Assembly: GCF_000975265.2 (NCBI RefSeq)
Contig: NZ_CP083405.1
Coordinates: 1,674,001 to 1,738,000, forward strand
DNA length: 64,000 nucleotides
DNA from: Mycobacterium lepromatosis
GTDB taxonomy: Bacteria > Actinomycetota > Actinomycetes > Mycobacteriales > Mycobacteriaceae
Reading direction: 5' to 3'
Below are positions 30,894 through 41,144 of the stretch, one piece after another; position 1 is the first letter of the stretch; the number at the start of each line of letters is the position of its first letter. Under the pieces are notes generated by a model that was not told the DNA's origin, searched no databases, and saw only the letters and a program-made list of their open reading frames with translations. The translations under genes were made by a program, and so were the position numbers.

Positions 30894-32499
30894 ATGAATA
30901 AGGCGCATCCTGCAGTGACCGGACGCTCGCTACCTGCCACCGGCATCAAAAGTCAGATGTCGGAGAACATAGCTATTCGGGCAAGTTGGACGCCGAACTG
31001 CTCTGGATCGTCGGTGTGTGTTGATTTCATTCACGTCGAACCTCGACACCACGGTTGTCAGCTGTCTTACAGCGTACTTTCATCTGCGTGTTCGAGTCCA
31101 CGCAGGCCGTCGTCTCCTGGACGATGACCGGTTATACCCTCGCACGGGCCGCCGTGATACCATTGTTAGGTTGAGTTGATGACCGATTAGGTACTAGACT
31201 AGTAACTATATCATGGGCTCTATTCATGTACTTGCATTGGGCTTATTGCTGTGCGCTAATTGGTCAAATATCTTTGCAATTAATCATATTTCAAATATTT
31301 CAGGGAATCTTCAGTGGCATTTTGATGCTGTTGTCCCTAGCCATGTTGGCCAGAAACACCGGTCCTCATCGACTGGTCCGCCTAATGGGGCGATGGGCAT
31401 CCTGGTGTTGATCGGTTCGATTAGCGTCCCGATACTGGGCGGCTGGTTGATTGACACCTGCAGGGCTGGCAGTGGATCTTCTGGATCAATCTGCAGATTG
31501 ACTCGACCGTGTTTTTCTGGGCGGCGTTGTTATTCCAGGGATCACTCGATGCCATAGGTACTGTTCGACTTTTTAGGCATGATGCTGCTATCGCCCAGCT
31601 TGGCGATGTTCCTTTACAGAGTGTCATCCATTCTGAGTTGTGGCACAGCGACTGATCCCCGCGTGTGGATATAGTAGGGCATCAGTCTCGTGTCGATCAC
31701 CGGACTCGTTTTCAACGCTGTATGATCGGGCCGATCACCCGCTGATCGACGTTCGGTTGTTCAAAAACCGTGTGGTCATACTTGCCAACTCGGAGATGTT
31801 ATTGCTCGGTGTAGCTCTTTTCAACATCCTGTTGCCCATCTCTATCTACTTATTGCAACAGGTGCAACGCCAAACACCTGCACAGTCCGGTTTGCACTTG
31901 ACTCGGCAGGGGCGCGGAGTTAGTGGCCATGCCCCTAGCCGGAGCCGTCATGGACAAATACGGCCCCGTAAGGTCGTGCTGGCACAGTATAATGTTGAGT
32001 TGATTGGTGAGAACCTGGCCATTGTCGCTTACGGATCCGCCGGGCAAGCCGATTACTTACCGACCTTGCTAGCGGGGCGCACGTTCATGGGTATGGTCAG
32101 AGGTTACAGTATTACGCTTCTCGCTGGGGCAGAAGTGCAGACCTGTGCCCCACATCAGATCACGTGGGGTTCGACACTAGTTAGCATAAGCCGGCAGGCT
32201 ACTGGGTAACACACTGATGTCTATGCTTCTCACCAACCAGTTCAACCGCGGTGAAAATATCTCCGCTGCATATAATCCGTTGCATATAAATTGGCAGCCT
32301 TGCAAGATAACGCTGCTAATCGTCTCGTGCCAGTCACCCTGTCTATCCTGCTGTGGCCAACCTTTTGCCACTCGACTTCATTAGCAACGTGCTGCACAAT
32401 CTTTCACAGGTGTACATGACGGTGTTTGTGCTGGTGGCCATGCTGGTCGGGTCCATAATCAGCCTGACGGTGTGTTTGTCGAAGAAACCGACGTGCTAA
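30894..32499 (+). pseudogene. DHA2-type MFS efflux transporter remnant
   Basis: Stitched frames give a 14-helix drug:H+ antiporter of the EmrB/QacA type. Pieces are SNLDTTVVS with AVVSWTMTGYTLARAAVIP (about 31029-31160), QGIFSGILMLLSLAMLARNT (about 31303-31362), GILVLIGSISVPILGGWLID (about 31397-31455), WIFWINL (about 31470-31490) and HPLIDVRLFKNRVVILANSE (about 31737-31796). The end VGSIISLTVCLSKKPTC stops at 32497-32499. Many frameshifts are present. In M. tuberculosis this spot carries an insertion sequence (Rv2885c/Rv2886c), so the transporter is a lineage difference. Confidence 0.75.
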
Positions 32500-32734
32500 A
32501 TGCTAACGCTTGCGCATTAGTCTTGCTCGTGTCCCAATGAACGCGGGCGAGCCAACCCCGAGCATGCGCGCCCGGAACGAGGCACAAGGAGCCGATGCCC
32601 TCCACTCAATTCATTGCATCAGCGGATTAATGTTTGAGTTCTACCGGAGATGGTAATGGAAGTTCTAGTTCGGTGGTCACTTGTGCGAAGGGCAATCATC
32701 GTTGGAGAGAATTGCTCGAACGATTCACCTGAGA

Positions 32735-33300
32735 GGTGTGTACGTGAAGTTCATGATCGCTCTAATACGAAGGCGGCCATAAAATTGGTGGTCGGAGGGG
32801 CCGGGATGGCAACTGTCGGTGGTTTCGCTGCGGCGACTGCTTTCGCAAATTTCATAATTTCAGAGTTTTGGCACCACCGAAACACTGGTTGACGGCCTGC
32901 TCGTAACCGTCTATACCGTCAGCAACCTGCTGCCCAGCAACGTCACCGCTCCTCGACTACACACCGTAAGGACAGCTTGGGCAGGACGACATGAATGCGC
33001 GAGCAACCAATGTCCATAGTCACTTTCGTTGTTTCCGACTTCAATGTGCGGACCAATGACAGTCGGACCCTGAGCGATCAGCGCCTCGTCTGCGCTCGAC
33101 GGTCTTAGCCCCGCGCCGATTAACCAGGGTGGCCAGGCGAACGGGAAGATTTATTCGACGTTACGGATGCGCCCCTGAACAACGTCGTATACAACGACGG
33201 CACGCAGGACGTACTCGTCTGGACAACGAACGGGTCGCCTAACAGCCTAGCGGCCGGTCAGCTGCTGAGCCCAGAGCCCAACTCTTTGTGCACAGCTAGA
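32735..33300 (+). pseudogene. MPT63-like (DUF1942) secreted protein remnant
   Basis: The first part encodes a signal-peptide-like stretch (AAIKLVVGGAGMATVGG, then AAATAFA). After a frameshift come LVDGLLVTVYTVSNLLPSN (about 32885-32942), VTFVVSDFNVRTNDSRTL (about 33019-33072), PINQGGQANGKIY (about 33117-33153) and, after another shift, FDVTDAPLNNVVYNDGTQD (about 33156-33210) and VLVWTTN. These match the beta-sandwich pattern of mycobacterial MPT63/DUF1942 secreted proteins as I remember it. At least four disruptions occur. Confidence 0.6.
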
Positions 33301-33335
33301 CCGGCTATGCGCTGTCGGCGCCGCGGCCGGGTCCG

Positions 33336-33660
33336 TCAAAGTGTTTGCTGGAACAAATCTAACAAATCGATCGAACGATCAAGCCCCAGGGCGGCGTCGA
33401 TGTCTAGACGGGACTCTGCATCGGTTTGGGGATAATCCCTCGCGGTTGCGGTGGTATCATTACATATATAGCCCACACCGCGAACGGTGGTGACTATCGA
33501 TTCGTGCTCGACTCCAAGCTTAGCGTGCAGTCGTCGTGTACATGAACGTCGGTGGTACGAATAAGGCTCTTGCAATTCTAGCACCATATTTCATGCATCA
33601 GCCGGTTACGAGTGAATGCTCGACCGAGATGCTGCACAAGGAGATTCAATAATTGACCTC
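33336..33660 (-). pseudogene. OmpR-type response regulator remnant, Rv2884 position
   Basis: The minus strand encodes the C-terminal winged helix of an OmpR/PhoB-type regulator: GRAFTRNRLMHEIW at about 33603-33645, and after a frame change RRLHAKLGVEHESIVTTVRG and VGYIC at about 33462-33540. A 40-residue tail runs to a stop at 33336. The receiver domain is not recognisable upstream. Position and orientation match Rv2884 beside pyrH. Confidence 0.65.
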
Positions 33661-33837
33661 GGTGAATACCAGGATCGGATCCTTGCCTTATATCGTTCCG
33701 CTGTAACTGGTTGGGTGAAGGACAAAGTCACCAGACTTCAGCGTACAGTGCAGGGCACTGAGATGATGCGTGATAGCGAGCCACAGAAGTGCCTGCAATT
33801 CGGTCGCACTGGCCGCAGGTAGTAGCACATAGTCGAA

Positions 33838-34093
33838 ATGTCAATCAACGTCAACGGTCACGAAGTTGGCCGGAGTTACGGTGACTACCACCGCCAAGGT
33901 TAACGCATTAGCCATCAGTCTGCCGGTACACCCGGCGAGCCGCCGCCAACTTGGTGCGGGTGTATATGACCGCGACGCCGTCACCGTGATCGTCCCCGGT
34001 GACGCGTTCTGTCAGGGATGTTTGGCGGATGGTTTGCGCGAACAAGTTCAGTGTCGATTCGATCGATTCGAAATCGTTATTGCCCGAAAATAG
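33838..34093 (+). pseudogene. Unrecognised protein fragment
   Basis: A frame of about 75 codons ending at 34093 reads like a real protein end (GVYDRDAVTVIVPGDAF, then EQVQCRFDRFEIVIARK). A possible beginning in another frame (MSINVNGHEVG) is at 33838. I do not recognise the family. The fragment is flanked by decayed genes on both sides and lacks a clear start. Confidence 0.3.
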
Positions 34094-34298
34094 TAAGATA
34101 TTCCGTAGGAATATCCAAACCTCGTAGAGTGTGCTACCAGGCCTCGACCCGTAGGTACCTCTGGGGAGGTGTCTGCTAATGCAGCGTAGGTTACCCTGTC
34201 GCGGCAGAATTACTCCAAGTTTCGTCTAACGTTTTCGGCGCCTAGCGCGGTGAGCTGAACTCCCGTCCTCGGACGTTTGCTCAAGCTGGTAGAAAGTC

Positions 34299-34332
34299 GA
34301 TGGGTCCGGCCCGTTTGTGGGCCGGACCCATC
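34299..34332 (-). terminator. Hairpin terminator after the CsbD-like gene
   Basis: Perfect 14-bp GC-rich arms (34299-34312 and 34319-34332) enclose a 6-base loop. On the minus strand the hairpin starts 12 bp after the stop of the CsbD-like pseudogene. No T tract follows, the usual look of mycobacterial hairpin terminators. Confidence 0.65.
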
Positions 34333-34343
34333 CTTCCAGCAAG

Positions 34344-34584
34344 CTATTGGTGGGACTTCGGGCGCGGCTCGGTTGCTTTGGCGCTGCTACAGGCGGCCGC
34401 TACTTCGGCTTCCTTTTTCACCGCGTTGCCCTGTGCCTGGTCCTTGTCCTGCTGAGCCTGGCCTTCGCGAGTGATGTCGTCGCGACCCGCCATAGCCCTG
34501 ACGGCCTTCTTGACCTTGCCTTTGGCATCCTAGTCAATATCCTTAGACCGCTTCAGTAGCTTCCGTGTTGGTGGCATCCGCCAC
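34344..34584 (-). pseudogene. CsbD/MBP1-like small stress protein remnant
   Basis: A GTG at 34584 preceded by a GAGGAG ribosome binding site opens MADATNTEATEAV. One inserted base and one in-frame TAG follow. The rest reads DAKGKVKKAVRAMAGRDDIT and EGQAQQDKDQAQGNAVKKEA, ending SHQ at 34344. The KGKVKKAVGxxxGRDDLxxEG pattern and Gln/Lys/Ala-rich helical tail are those of small mycobacterial CsbD-type or microaggregate-binding proteins. Only two lesions are visible, so the loss is probably recent. Confidence 0.7.
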
Positions 34585-34589
34585 GGTTT

Positions 34590-34938
34590 TTCTCCTCAGC
34601 CGACGTGCGGTTCGGGCGAGTCATTCTATCTCTATCGATGGGTCGCTCGCCTCAAGTTATACGACACTTCACGGCTCTCAATTCTTAAGACCACGGATCT
34701 CTGCGCCGCGTTGCAGCGGGTTCCAATACCGGGCAAAACCCCAACATTTGATGTTAACCACAAAGTTGGCGAAGGCTGGTTGTTGTGGGCTGGCCTGCCG
34801 CTAGACGAGCTACGTTGGTTTAGGTTGGCAATTGTGCAGATGATGCACCCCGCTCACGCTTGAGTGTGGTGATGGGGCAGGATGTCAAATGCCGTTCCGG
34901 GTGGTGGCCGGTGCGGCAACTGTCATGCGAGGAGTCTG
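34590..34938. other. pyrH upstream region
   Basis: These 349 bp hold the pyrH promoter and leader. A plus-strand frame at about 34700-34860 (ending LRWFRLAIVQMMHPAHA) looks protein-like but matches nothing I know and has no start. An in-frame upstream ATG at 34882 would extend PyrH by 19 residues that are not conserved. Confidence 0.35.
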
Positions 34939-35778
34939 ATGACGGAGTCCTGGGAGTCTCAAGTCGCCGGCTCGGCGGTTCCCAAGCCACAGCTGATGAG
35001 GGCCAATGGTGTGCCGGCTGCTGCCGCGTGCCGTGAGGAACGGCTCAGCTATGCTGGTCACCCGGGGGATCGATCCAAGTATTCGAGGGTGCTGCTCAAG
35101 CTTGGCGGCGAAATGTTCGGTGGAGGCCAGGTAGGGTTGGATCTCGATGTTGTGGCGCAGGTAGCTCGCCAGATCGCTGAGGTGATTCGCGGCGGCGTGC
35201 AGGTCGCTGTCGTGATCGGCGGTGGCAACTTTTTCCGCGGCGCACAGTTGCAACAGCGCGGGATGGAGCGTACGCGTTCGGATTACATGGGCATGCTCGG
35301 CACTGTAATGAACAGTCTTGCGCTGCAGGACTTCCTGGAAAAGGAAGGCATCGCTACCCGAGTTCAAACCGCGATCACCATGGGCCAGGTGGCTGAGCCT
35401 TATCTTCCGTTGCGGGCTGTCCGCCACTTGGAGAAGGGCCGGGTGGTAATTTTCGGTGCAGGCATGGGGCTTCCGTACTTCTCCACTGATACCACGGCAG
35501 CGCAACGGGCGCTGGAGATCGGTGCGGACGTTGTGTTGATGGCCAAGGCGGTCGATGGTGTGTTCGTCGAGGATCCGCGGGTCAACCCGGAGGCTAAGCT
35601 GCTAACCGCGATCAGTCACCGCGAAGTAATCGACCGTGGGCTTCAGGTAGCCGATGCCACAGCGTTCAGTCTTTGTATGGACAATGGCATGCCGATTCTG
35701 GTGTTCAATCTGCTGACCAATGGCAATATTGCCCGTGCGGTCGCTGGTGAGAAGATCGGAACGCTTGTTACCACTTGA
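34939..35778 (+). CDS. pyrH: Uridylate kinase PyrH
   Basis: PyrH phosphorylates UMP to UDP. The 279-residue protein has a variable N-terminal extension of about 50 residues, then the amino-acid kinase fold with [12 protein letters not shown] (phosphate loop), [11 protein letters not shown] (UMP site) and the [20 protein letters not shown] region. The ATG at 34939 follows GCGAGGAGTCTG, a good ribosome binding site, and is preferred over the ATG at 34882. It starts the pyrH-frr-cdsA operon. Confidence 0.96.
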   Translation: MTESWESQVAGSAVPKPQLMRANGVPAAAACREERLSYAGHPGDRSKYSRVLLKLGGEMFGGGQVGLDLDVVAQVARQIAEVIRGGVQVAVVIGGGNFFRGAQLQQRGMERTRSDYMGMLGTVMNSLALQDFLEKEGIATRVQTAITMGQVAEPYLPLRAVRHLEKGRVVIFGAGMGLPYFSTDTTAAQRALEIGADVVLMAKAVDGVFVEDPRVNPEAKLLTAISHREVIDRGLQVADATAFSLCMDNGMPILVFNLLTNGNIARAVAGEKIGTLVTT

Positions 35779-35836
35779 GGCAAAGACGCCGCGCCGGTGA
35801 CGATGCAGAGCGCAGCGATGAGGAGGAACGGCGCGA

Positions 35837-36394
35837 ATGATCGATGAGGTCCTTTTCGATGCAGAAGAGAAAATGGAGAAGGCTGTTTCGGTGGCGCGTG
35901 ACGAATTGTCGGTGATTCGGACCGGCCGCGCCAATCCGGGCATGTTTTCCCGAATCGTCATTGACTATTACGGTTCCACCACCCCGATAACCCAGCTGGC
36001 CAGCATCAATGTCCCCGAGGCGAGGCTTGTTGTCATCAAGCCGTATGAAGCCATTCAGCTCCCTGCCATTGAAACTGCTATTCGTAATTCCGCACTCGGG
36101 GTGAACCCCAGTAACGACGGTACCTTGATCCGGGTGGCCGTACCGCAGCTTACCGAGGAACGTCGGCGGGAACTGGTTAAACAGGCCAAATGCAAGGGGG
36201 AGGAAGCCAAAGTCTCGGTCCGTAACATTCGTCGCAAAGTGATGGAGGAACTGCATCGCATTCGTAAGGATGGTGAGGCAGGCGAAGATGAGGTCAGCCG
36301 GGCGGAAAAGGACCTAGATAAGACCACCCACCAGTACGTCACCCAGATTGACGATCTGGTCAAGCACAAAGAAGGTGAGCTGCTGGAGGTCTAG
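35837..36394 (+). CDS. frr: Ribosome recycling factor
   Basis: RRF with EF-G splits the post-termination ribosome. The 185-residue protein is full length, with the tRNA-like coiled-coil domain ([19 protein letters not shown] and, near the end, [20 protein letters not shown]). GAGGAACG shortly upstream of the ATG gives a ribosome binding site. One possible oddity is Cys at KQAKCKGEE where Ala is commoner; it does not affect the reading frame. Confidence 0.97.
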   Translation: MIDEVLFDAEEKMEKAVSVARDELSVIRTGRANPGMFSRIVIDYYGSTTPITQLASINVPEARLVVIKPYEAIQLPAIETAIRNSALGVNPSNDGTLIRVAVPQLTEERRRELVKQAKCKGEEAKVSVRNIRRKVMEELHRIRKDGEAGEDEVSRAEKDLDKTTHQYVTQIDDLVKHKEGELLEV

Positions 36395-36425
36395 CGGCCG
36401 CTCAGCAGCGAATTCATTCAGGTCC

Positions 36426-37364
36426 GTGACTTCCACCGATCCCGGCACAGGTGCCCCGCTTGACGAGTCGGTGCCTGGGGTCAAGAGTGCTATGCAGCAG
36501 CCGACTAAGAAGACGCCCCGGGCGGGACGTAATCTGCCCGCCGCGATCGCGGTGGGCCTAAGTATTGGCGGTGTTCTCGTCGCAGCGCTGGTGTTTGCTC
36601 CGCGAATCTGGGTTGTCTTGTGCGCCGGCGCCATTTTCGTTGCCAGCCATGAGGTGGTGCGGCGGCTACGGGAAGCCGGATATGTGGTTCCGGCTATCCC
36701 GCTGCTCATCGGTGGGCAGCTCACCGTCTGGTTGACCTGGCCGTATCGCGTCGTCGGTGCTTTGGCCGGCTTCGGCGCGACGGTGATGGTCTGCATGATT
36801 TGGCGGCTTGTCATGCGCGACAACAGCAAGCAGCACGAATCTCAGGAAGTCTTGACAGGTCCGCCGGCGTCAAATTACCTGCGAGACGCGTCGGTCACCA
36901 TTTTTTTGGCTGCTTGGGTCCCGTTGTTTGCTTCGTTCGCGGCATTGTTGGTTTATCCTAAGGACGGTGCGGAGCGGGTGTTCTGCCTGATGATTGCGGT
37001 GGTAGCTTCCGATGTGGGTGGCTACACGGTAGGGGTGCTTTTCGGCAAACATCCACTAGTTCCAAGGATTAGCCCGAACAAGTCCTGGGAGGGATTCATC
37101 GGTTCGCTGGTCTGCGGGACCACTGCAGCCATCCTGACTGCCACCTTCTTGGCCGGCAAAACACCGTGGTTTGGGGCTTTACTGAGTTTTGTACTGGTGC
37201 TCACTTGCACGCTGGGGGATTTGGTGGAGTCCCAAGTTAAGCGCGACCTCGGCATCAAAGACATGGGCCGGCTGCTACCAGGCCACGGTGGTCTGATGGA
37301 CCGGCTCGATGGTGTGCTGCCGTCGGCGGTTGTGGCTTGGACCATGTTTACGTTGCTGCCCTGA
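36426..37364 (+). CDS. cdsA: Phosphatidate cytidylyltransferase CdsA
   Basis: CdsA makes CDP-diacylglycerol, precursor of phosphatidylinositol and cardiolipin. The 312-residue membrane protein has about eight hydrophobic segments and the family signature [20 protein letters not shown] followed by GLMDRLD near the C-terminus. The GTG at 36426 gives the conserved start; the frame is open into frr but the earlier ATG is inside that gene. It ends the pyrH-frr-cdsA block; the next gene is broken. Confidence 0.96.
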   Translation: MTSTDPGTGAPLDESVPGVKSAMQQPTKKTPRAGRNLPAAIAVGLSIGGVLVAALVFAPRIWVVLCAGAIFVASHEVVRRLREAGYVVPAIPLLIGGQLTVWLTWPYRVVGALAGFGATVMVCMIWRLVMRDNSKQHESQEVLTGPPASNYLRDASVTIFLAAWVPLFASFAALLVYPKDGAERVFCLMIAVVASDVGGYTVGVLFGKHPLVPRISPNKSWEGFIGSLVCGTTAAILTATFLAGKTPWFGALLSFVLVLTCTLGDLVESQVKRDLGIKDMGRLLPGHGGLMDRLDGVLPSAVVAWTMFTLLP

Positions 37365-37367
37365 GAA

Positions 37368-38431
37368 GGCTGATATTGGACGATACGGCCCAAGAGGTGG
37401 TGTTCTCTGAGCTGTGTGCCGGCCGACTGCCGTGGCACTTGGCCGACCTCGACGCGGCCGGCCTCACATCGGCCATTGCGGAACTGGGCCTGCTGGCTTT
37501 CCGGACCAAGCAGCTTGCCCCACCAGGACTATGGCCGGCTGCTAGCCGATTCGTGCCAGATGACCGATCTCCCGACGGCCGTTCGCGACTTGATTACCGA
37601 GACTATAGTTTTTGAAGCTACTCACTGCGATGGCCAAAGTCACCTGTGATGCCGGCTAGACATCGAAAGATGTTGTGGCGGGGCTTCGATGGCCGCACCT
37701 TCGAATCGGTGCCGATGCGTTATTCACTGCCCAATACGCTCTATATTTTGTCATAGACAGGCTGAGGCATGGCCTGCCTGTTTTTGTGTAACTGGCCAGG
37801 GCGGATTGGGTCGCAACTTGTCGTCAGCGGAGATCCTCGAGTAAGTGTGCTAGTCCGCGGCGTTGTGAGATGACTTCGGTGACTGGCTGTCGAACGTGGT
37901 CTTTCTGTATATGGGAGAGCCGCTGGCTAACTACGTGAGGATGCTGGCTGCGGTGCGGCGCATCACCGAACCGGTCCGCTTCGGAATTTCGGCCCGATCG
38001 GTGACGGTGTCGGCCGTGGGGCTAGCACCGGTGATCCGCAAGTTGGCCGACGAACGGCTCGGGGTGACTCTGGCGGTGCGCGAAGCCAGACTGATGGAAG
38101 ATCAGCAAAGTATTTGATGCCGTGAAGTGGTATACTGAAGTGACGGGTCGGCGGGTATCGGTTGAATACGCCTTTATTAGCGATGTCAACGATCAAGCGT
38201 GGGGGACCCACATGCTGGACAAGCGGCTGCATCAGCTTCTTTGGCTCCTAGCGTATGTTAACTTAATCTCGTTCACCCCGACCCTGGGCAGTTACTGGGA
38301 CGCCAGCCCCAAGGTGGTGGAGCGAAAATTCGTCCGTCGGGTTTGTTTGCACCGGCTCTACTTGTACCGTGCGAGATACTTGGGATCGGGAGATCAACGC
38401 GGCGTGTGGTCAGCTGGTCGCCGAGCAGTAG
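37368..38431 (+). pseudogene. rlmN: 23S rRNA/tRNA adenine-C2 methyltransferase RlmN remnant
   Basis: Recognisable RlmN pieces are [20 protein letters not shown] (about 37428-37487), FRTKQLA, then [19 protein letters not shown] (about 37911-37967), [20 protein letters not shown] (about 37987-38045), [20 protein letters not shown] (about 38141-38200) and [18 protein letters not shown] (about 38367-38420). The radical-SAM Cys cluster (CxxxCxxC) region between about 37700 and 37880 is not recognisable. Loss removes the m2A modification at 23S A2503 unless another copy exists. Confidence 0.85.
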
Positions 38432-38479
38432 TGGACCCAAGCTGTTGTTGTTGTCACGTCTCTAGGAGAATGAGAGAAT

Positions 38480-38847
38480 GATATGGCGCTTGCCTGTAGG
38501 GTAAGCCGGCGGTGCTGTTGATTCTGGATGCTGTGGTATCCGTTTTTGTCATGTCTAAGCACCTGGTTCAGGCCAGGTGGTGGCCGCCGGATTGGCGGCC
38601 ACCTTCGTTGGTCATCGCGGCGCACTCGACTGTCGGTGCGATGGCAGGGTTGCGTTCTAAGTAACAGCCTGAGTTGTCCACCAACCTAAATTGGACGGAC
38701 AGCTTGATCTGTGTCCGCTATAATATGCCCTCGCAGCTGGCGTGGGTGTTCTATCGTGCAGACGGCAGCTCGATTTGCGTGAGCAATCCCACTTTGGCGA
38801 GGTTGCAGCAGAACTTGTCTGAGCGGGTGGCGACGTTGAGGTTCTAA
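38480..38847 (+). pseudogene. mpt53: Secreted thioredoxin-like Mpt53 (DsbE) remnant
   Basis: The frame GKPAVLL at about 38501-38520 leads into the former active site. Read in frame, the WCPFC motif of Mpt53 has become WYPFL (about 38532-38546), so both catalytic cysteines are gone. Later pieces are AAGLAATFV (about 38586-38612), the WARYNxPxQ-like RYNMPSQLAWVFYRADGSS (about 38719-38775) and LSERVATLRF to a stop at 38847. The N-terminal signal is lost. Confidence 0.8.
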
Positions 38848-38851
38848 GTTC

Positions 38852-39545
38852 GTGGATCCGGGTCTGGCCGGTTTGGCGTTTGCCGCTGAACTGGTGGCAC
38901 CACGCAAACCCGTGTGGATTTGCCATGCTGCCTGCTTAACTTTTGTGGTGCGCGGGCAGTCCGTCCAGTTAACGATCGGCGGCGACCATCCTAGCCGTGT
39001 GCTCGTGTCAACGTCCTGGGTCGTGCGGTACTCGGCTTTTTACCGGTATGCGGATTGTTCGGGGCGCTGACCATAGCGGCGGTCTCGCCGGTGCAAACTG
39101 CTACTTGCCATACGCCACGGTGGCGATCGGTGTTGTGCTGGTCGCTCTCGGTGTGTAGGTTGCTGTCGGGTTGAAAGCTAACTGCGCTTACGCCTTGCTC
39201 GTTCGGTGCGATGCGCTCCAAGCCCGCCCCGGATGGTGTCGAGATATACGGCTAGGGGGTCAGCTATGCAATCGCCTCGCTGTAGTGCACCATCAGGCCC
39301 TTTCTGGCGGTCACCTCGGCCGGCCTTCGAGGCGGTTCAATCATCGGGAGGGTGGTGCTCTACCTCGCCTACGTCGCGGGCCTGACCTTGGTTGTCGAGG
39401 TCCTCGCCATCGCGGTCGTGACGGCAAGTGCGCCATTGGTCGAGCCGGTTGCGGCTAATCTGGCAGTTAGTCAACCGGATCATTGGTGTAATGTTGCTGC
39501 TAGTCGGGGTGTATGGTGTATGTAGGCTACTATGGTCTTTACTAG
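38852..39545 (+). pseudogene. CcdA/DsbD-like membrane protein remnant, Rv2877c
   Basis: The GTG at 38852 reads DPGLAGLAFAAELVA. The Cys motif of the first helix is degraded: NPCGFAMLPAYL becomes KPVWICHAACL. Further pieces are ATVAIGVVLVALGV (about 39117-39158), GPFLAVTSAGLRGGSIIG (about 39297-39350) and VVLYLAYVAGLTLVVEVLAI (about 39352-39413). CcdA-type proteins carry electrons to extracytoplasmic thioredoxins such as Mpt53, so the pair has been lost together. The following mpt70, dipZ and mpt83 genes are absent. Confidence 0.75.
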
Positions 39546-39744
39546 CTGTGTCTGTTCAGTGTGACCACGGTTGTCCAAGCGCATTCTCATGCCTTGGCTG
39601 ATTGTCGTGACCGGTTACCTGAAAGTGTACTGGCAGATCGATGCATTTGCCGGCGACTGTATCGACGGGGATCGCACTACCCCGGACATCAAAAGCGCCG
39701 TTATGGTACTTGTATGTGGGATCAAAAAGTAGTGACACTGTGAT

Positions 39745-40272
39745 GTCATGAATTTATAGCTCTATGTTGACTCGTTTAGCACGAGTTGAACGTAGTCACG
39801 GCTGTCCGCGAAACCGCTGCGTAGGGCTTGACCGGTCAGCTGAGCTCTCCACTGGAATCAATTGTCCGGCTGGCGCTGTTAGAAGCTCTATCGGCGGCCA
39901 CCGAAAAAATCATTGCCTAGCTGGTACCACGATCCGTTGACGTTCGGCTGCGTGGCCGGGACCCGGAGTTCATCATCAGCGTTTCGCTCGACAAGGTGGT
40001 GCTCGTCCACAGCGTGGGCAGCATGGACGAGATGTTCGTCGCCAAGTATGACCATCGGCACCTGGCTAGTTAGCTTTCGGCTGCCGGAGGGGCTGCGGCC
40101 TGCCGTCGAGGCGGCCGCTCTTCATGAGGGAGCATCGCTGAATACCTGGTTGGTCCGCGCTGCCGCCGCAGCTAGTGCAGGGACTAGTCGATCCGACGCC
40201 GGCTGCTCGCCCAGAACCAGCCATCACGTAGATCGGCTGGGTGCGCTGACACCATCTCGACACATCCGATGA
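39745..40272 (+). pseudogene. HicB-like/RHH antitoxin-type protein remnant
   Basis: Stitched frames give a two-part protein: a helical N-terminal region (HELNVVTAV, then LTGQLSSPLESIVRLALLEA and LSAATEKI) followed by SVDVRLRGRDPEFIIS, and a C-terminal ribbon-helix-helix-like segment SFRLPEGLRPAVEAAALHEG with ASLNTWLVRAAAAAS (about 40069-40175). Several stops occur. This layout is typical of mycobacterial proteins annotated as HicB-family antitoxins, which usually precede a DUF4097 gene, as here. Confidence 0.6.
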
Positions 40273-40307
40273 GAGCCACTAGCAACCCTCCCGAAGGAGA
40301 CGACAAT

Positions 40308-41144
40308 GTGCCGACGTTTGAAATCTCTGAACCGATCACCGTGCGCATCGAAGCCGACGGTGGGTTGATCCGGCTCGTTGGGATTGAGCGTGCCGATACG
40401 ATCATCGAAGTGCGCCCTCATGACCAATCTCACGAAGTTTCGATGTATAGGCGACAGAGACTACCACCCGGGTGGATGTACGCGACGGCAAGCTGTTTGT
40501 TTTTGGCGACTGAACGTCAAAACGTGGCTTGCCACTCTTTCGAGGCGGGGTCATCGACCTCGAAATTGTGCTGCCGTCACGGTCGCGGATGCATGCGTCG
40601 GTGGCATCTGCCGATATGTGTGCTGAAGGTAAATTCGCCGACTCTAGATTCGTGGCAGCCTGTGGCGACATCGAAGTCGAGGTGGTCACAGGAAAAAACT
40701 AAGGCCGTCAACGCATCTGGGTCGCTTACCGTGCGCACCGTGCAGGGCAACGCGGTAGTGGCAACTATGTCTGGCAAGGTGACGATCAGGGACCTCGGTG
40801 GTGAGCTGAAGTCCACGGTCGCCAGTGGTTAGCTGGTCGTTTAGAGGCTGCGTGTCACTGTGAAGTCGTGTACCGCGTCGGGATCGGTGGCCATCGCGGT
40901 GGCCGTTTGTGACCCCCTGTCATCGCATACCAACAGCGGAGGGGTTGCTGAGGATACTGTCTGCTCAGGCTGGACATCGCCACTGGATCGTGCGTCGTTA
41001 CCGACAAGCTGCAGCTATCGGATGGCCCCCAGCCGGCAGCGAAACTCGCGCTCTAGAGGTATGCAACGATTCCGGAGATGTCAGCGTTCATCGGGGGAGC
41101 CCGGCGCATGACACCGTAGTCGGGCAATCGGCCCTAGCTATCTA
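40308..41144 (+). pseudogene. DUF4097-type beta-strand repeat protein remnant
   Basis: A GTG at 40308, eight bases after AAGGAGACGACAAT's purine run, starts PTFEISEPITVRIEADGG and continues with ERADTIIEVRPHDQS. After frameshifts come VDVRDGKLFVFG (about 40476-40510), GVIDLEIVLPSRSRMHASVA (about 40548-40605) and SGSLTVRTVQGNAVVATMSG (about 40716-40775), the regular short beta strands of DUF4097 proteins. The last third (to about 41144) is scrambled. Function is unknown; position after a HicB-like gene suggests a linked pair. Confidence 0.65.

Noticed and set aside
38579..38603. 10-bp hairpin in mpt53 remnant as a terminator or template-switch product
   Set aside because: Both arms lie in sequence that still encodes the expected AAGLAATFV segment, so it is ordinary GC-rich coding DNA.
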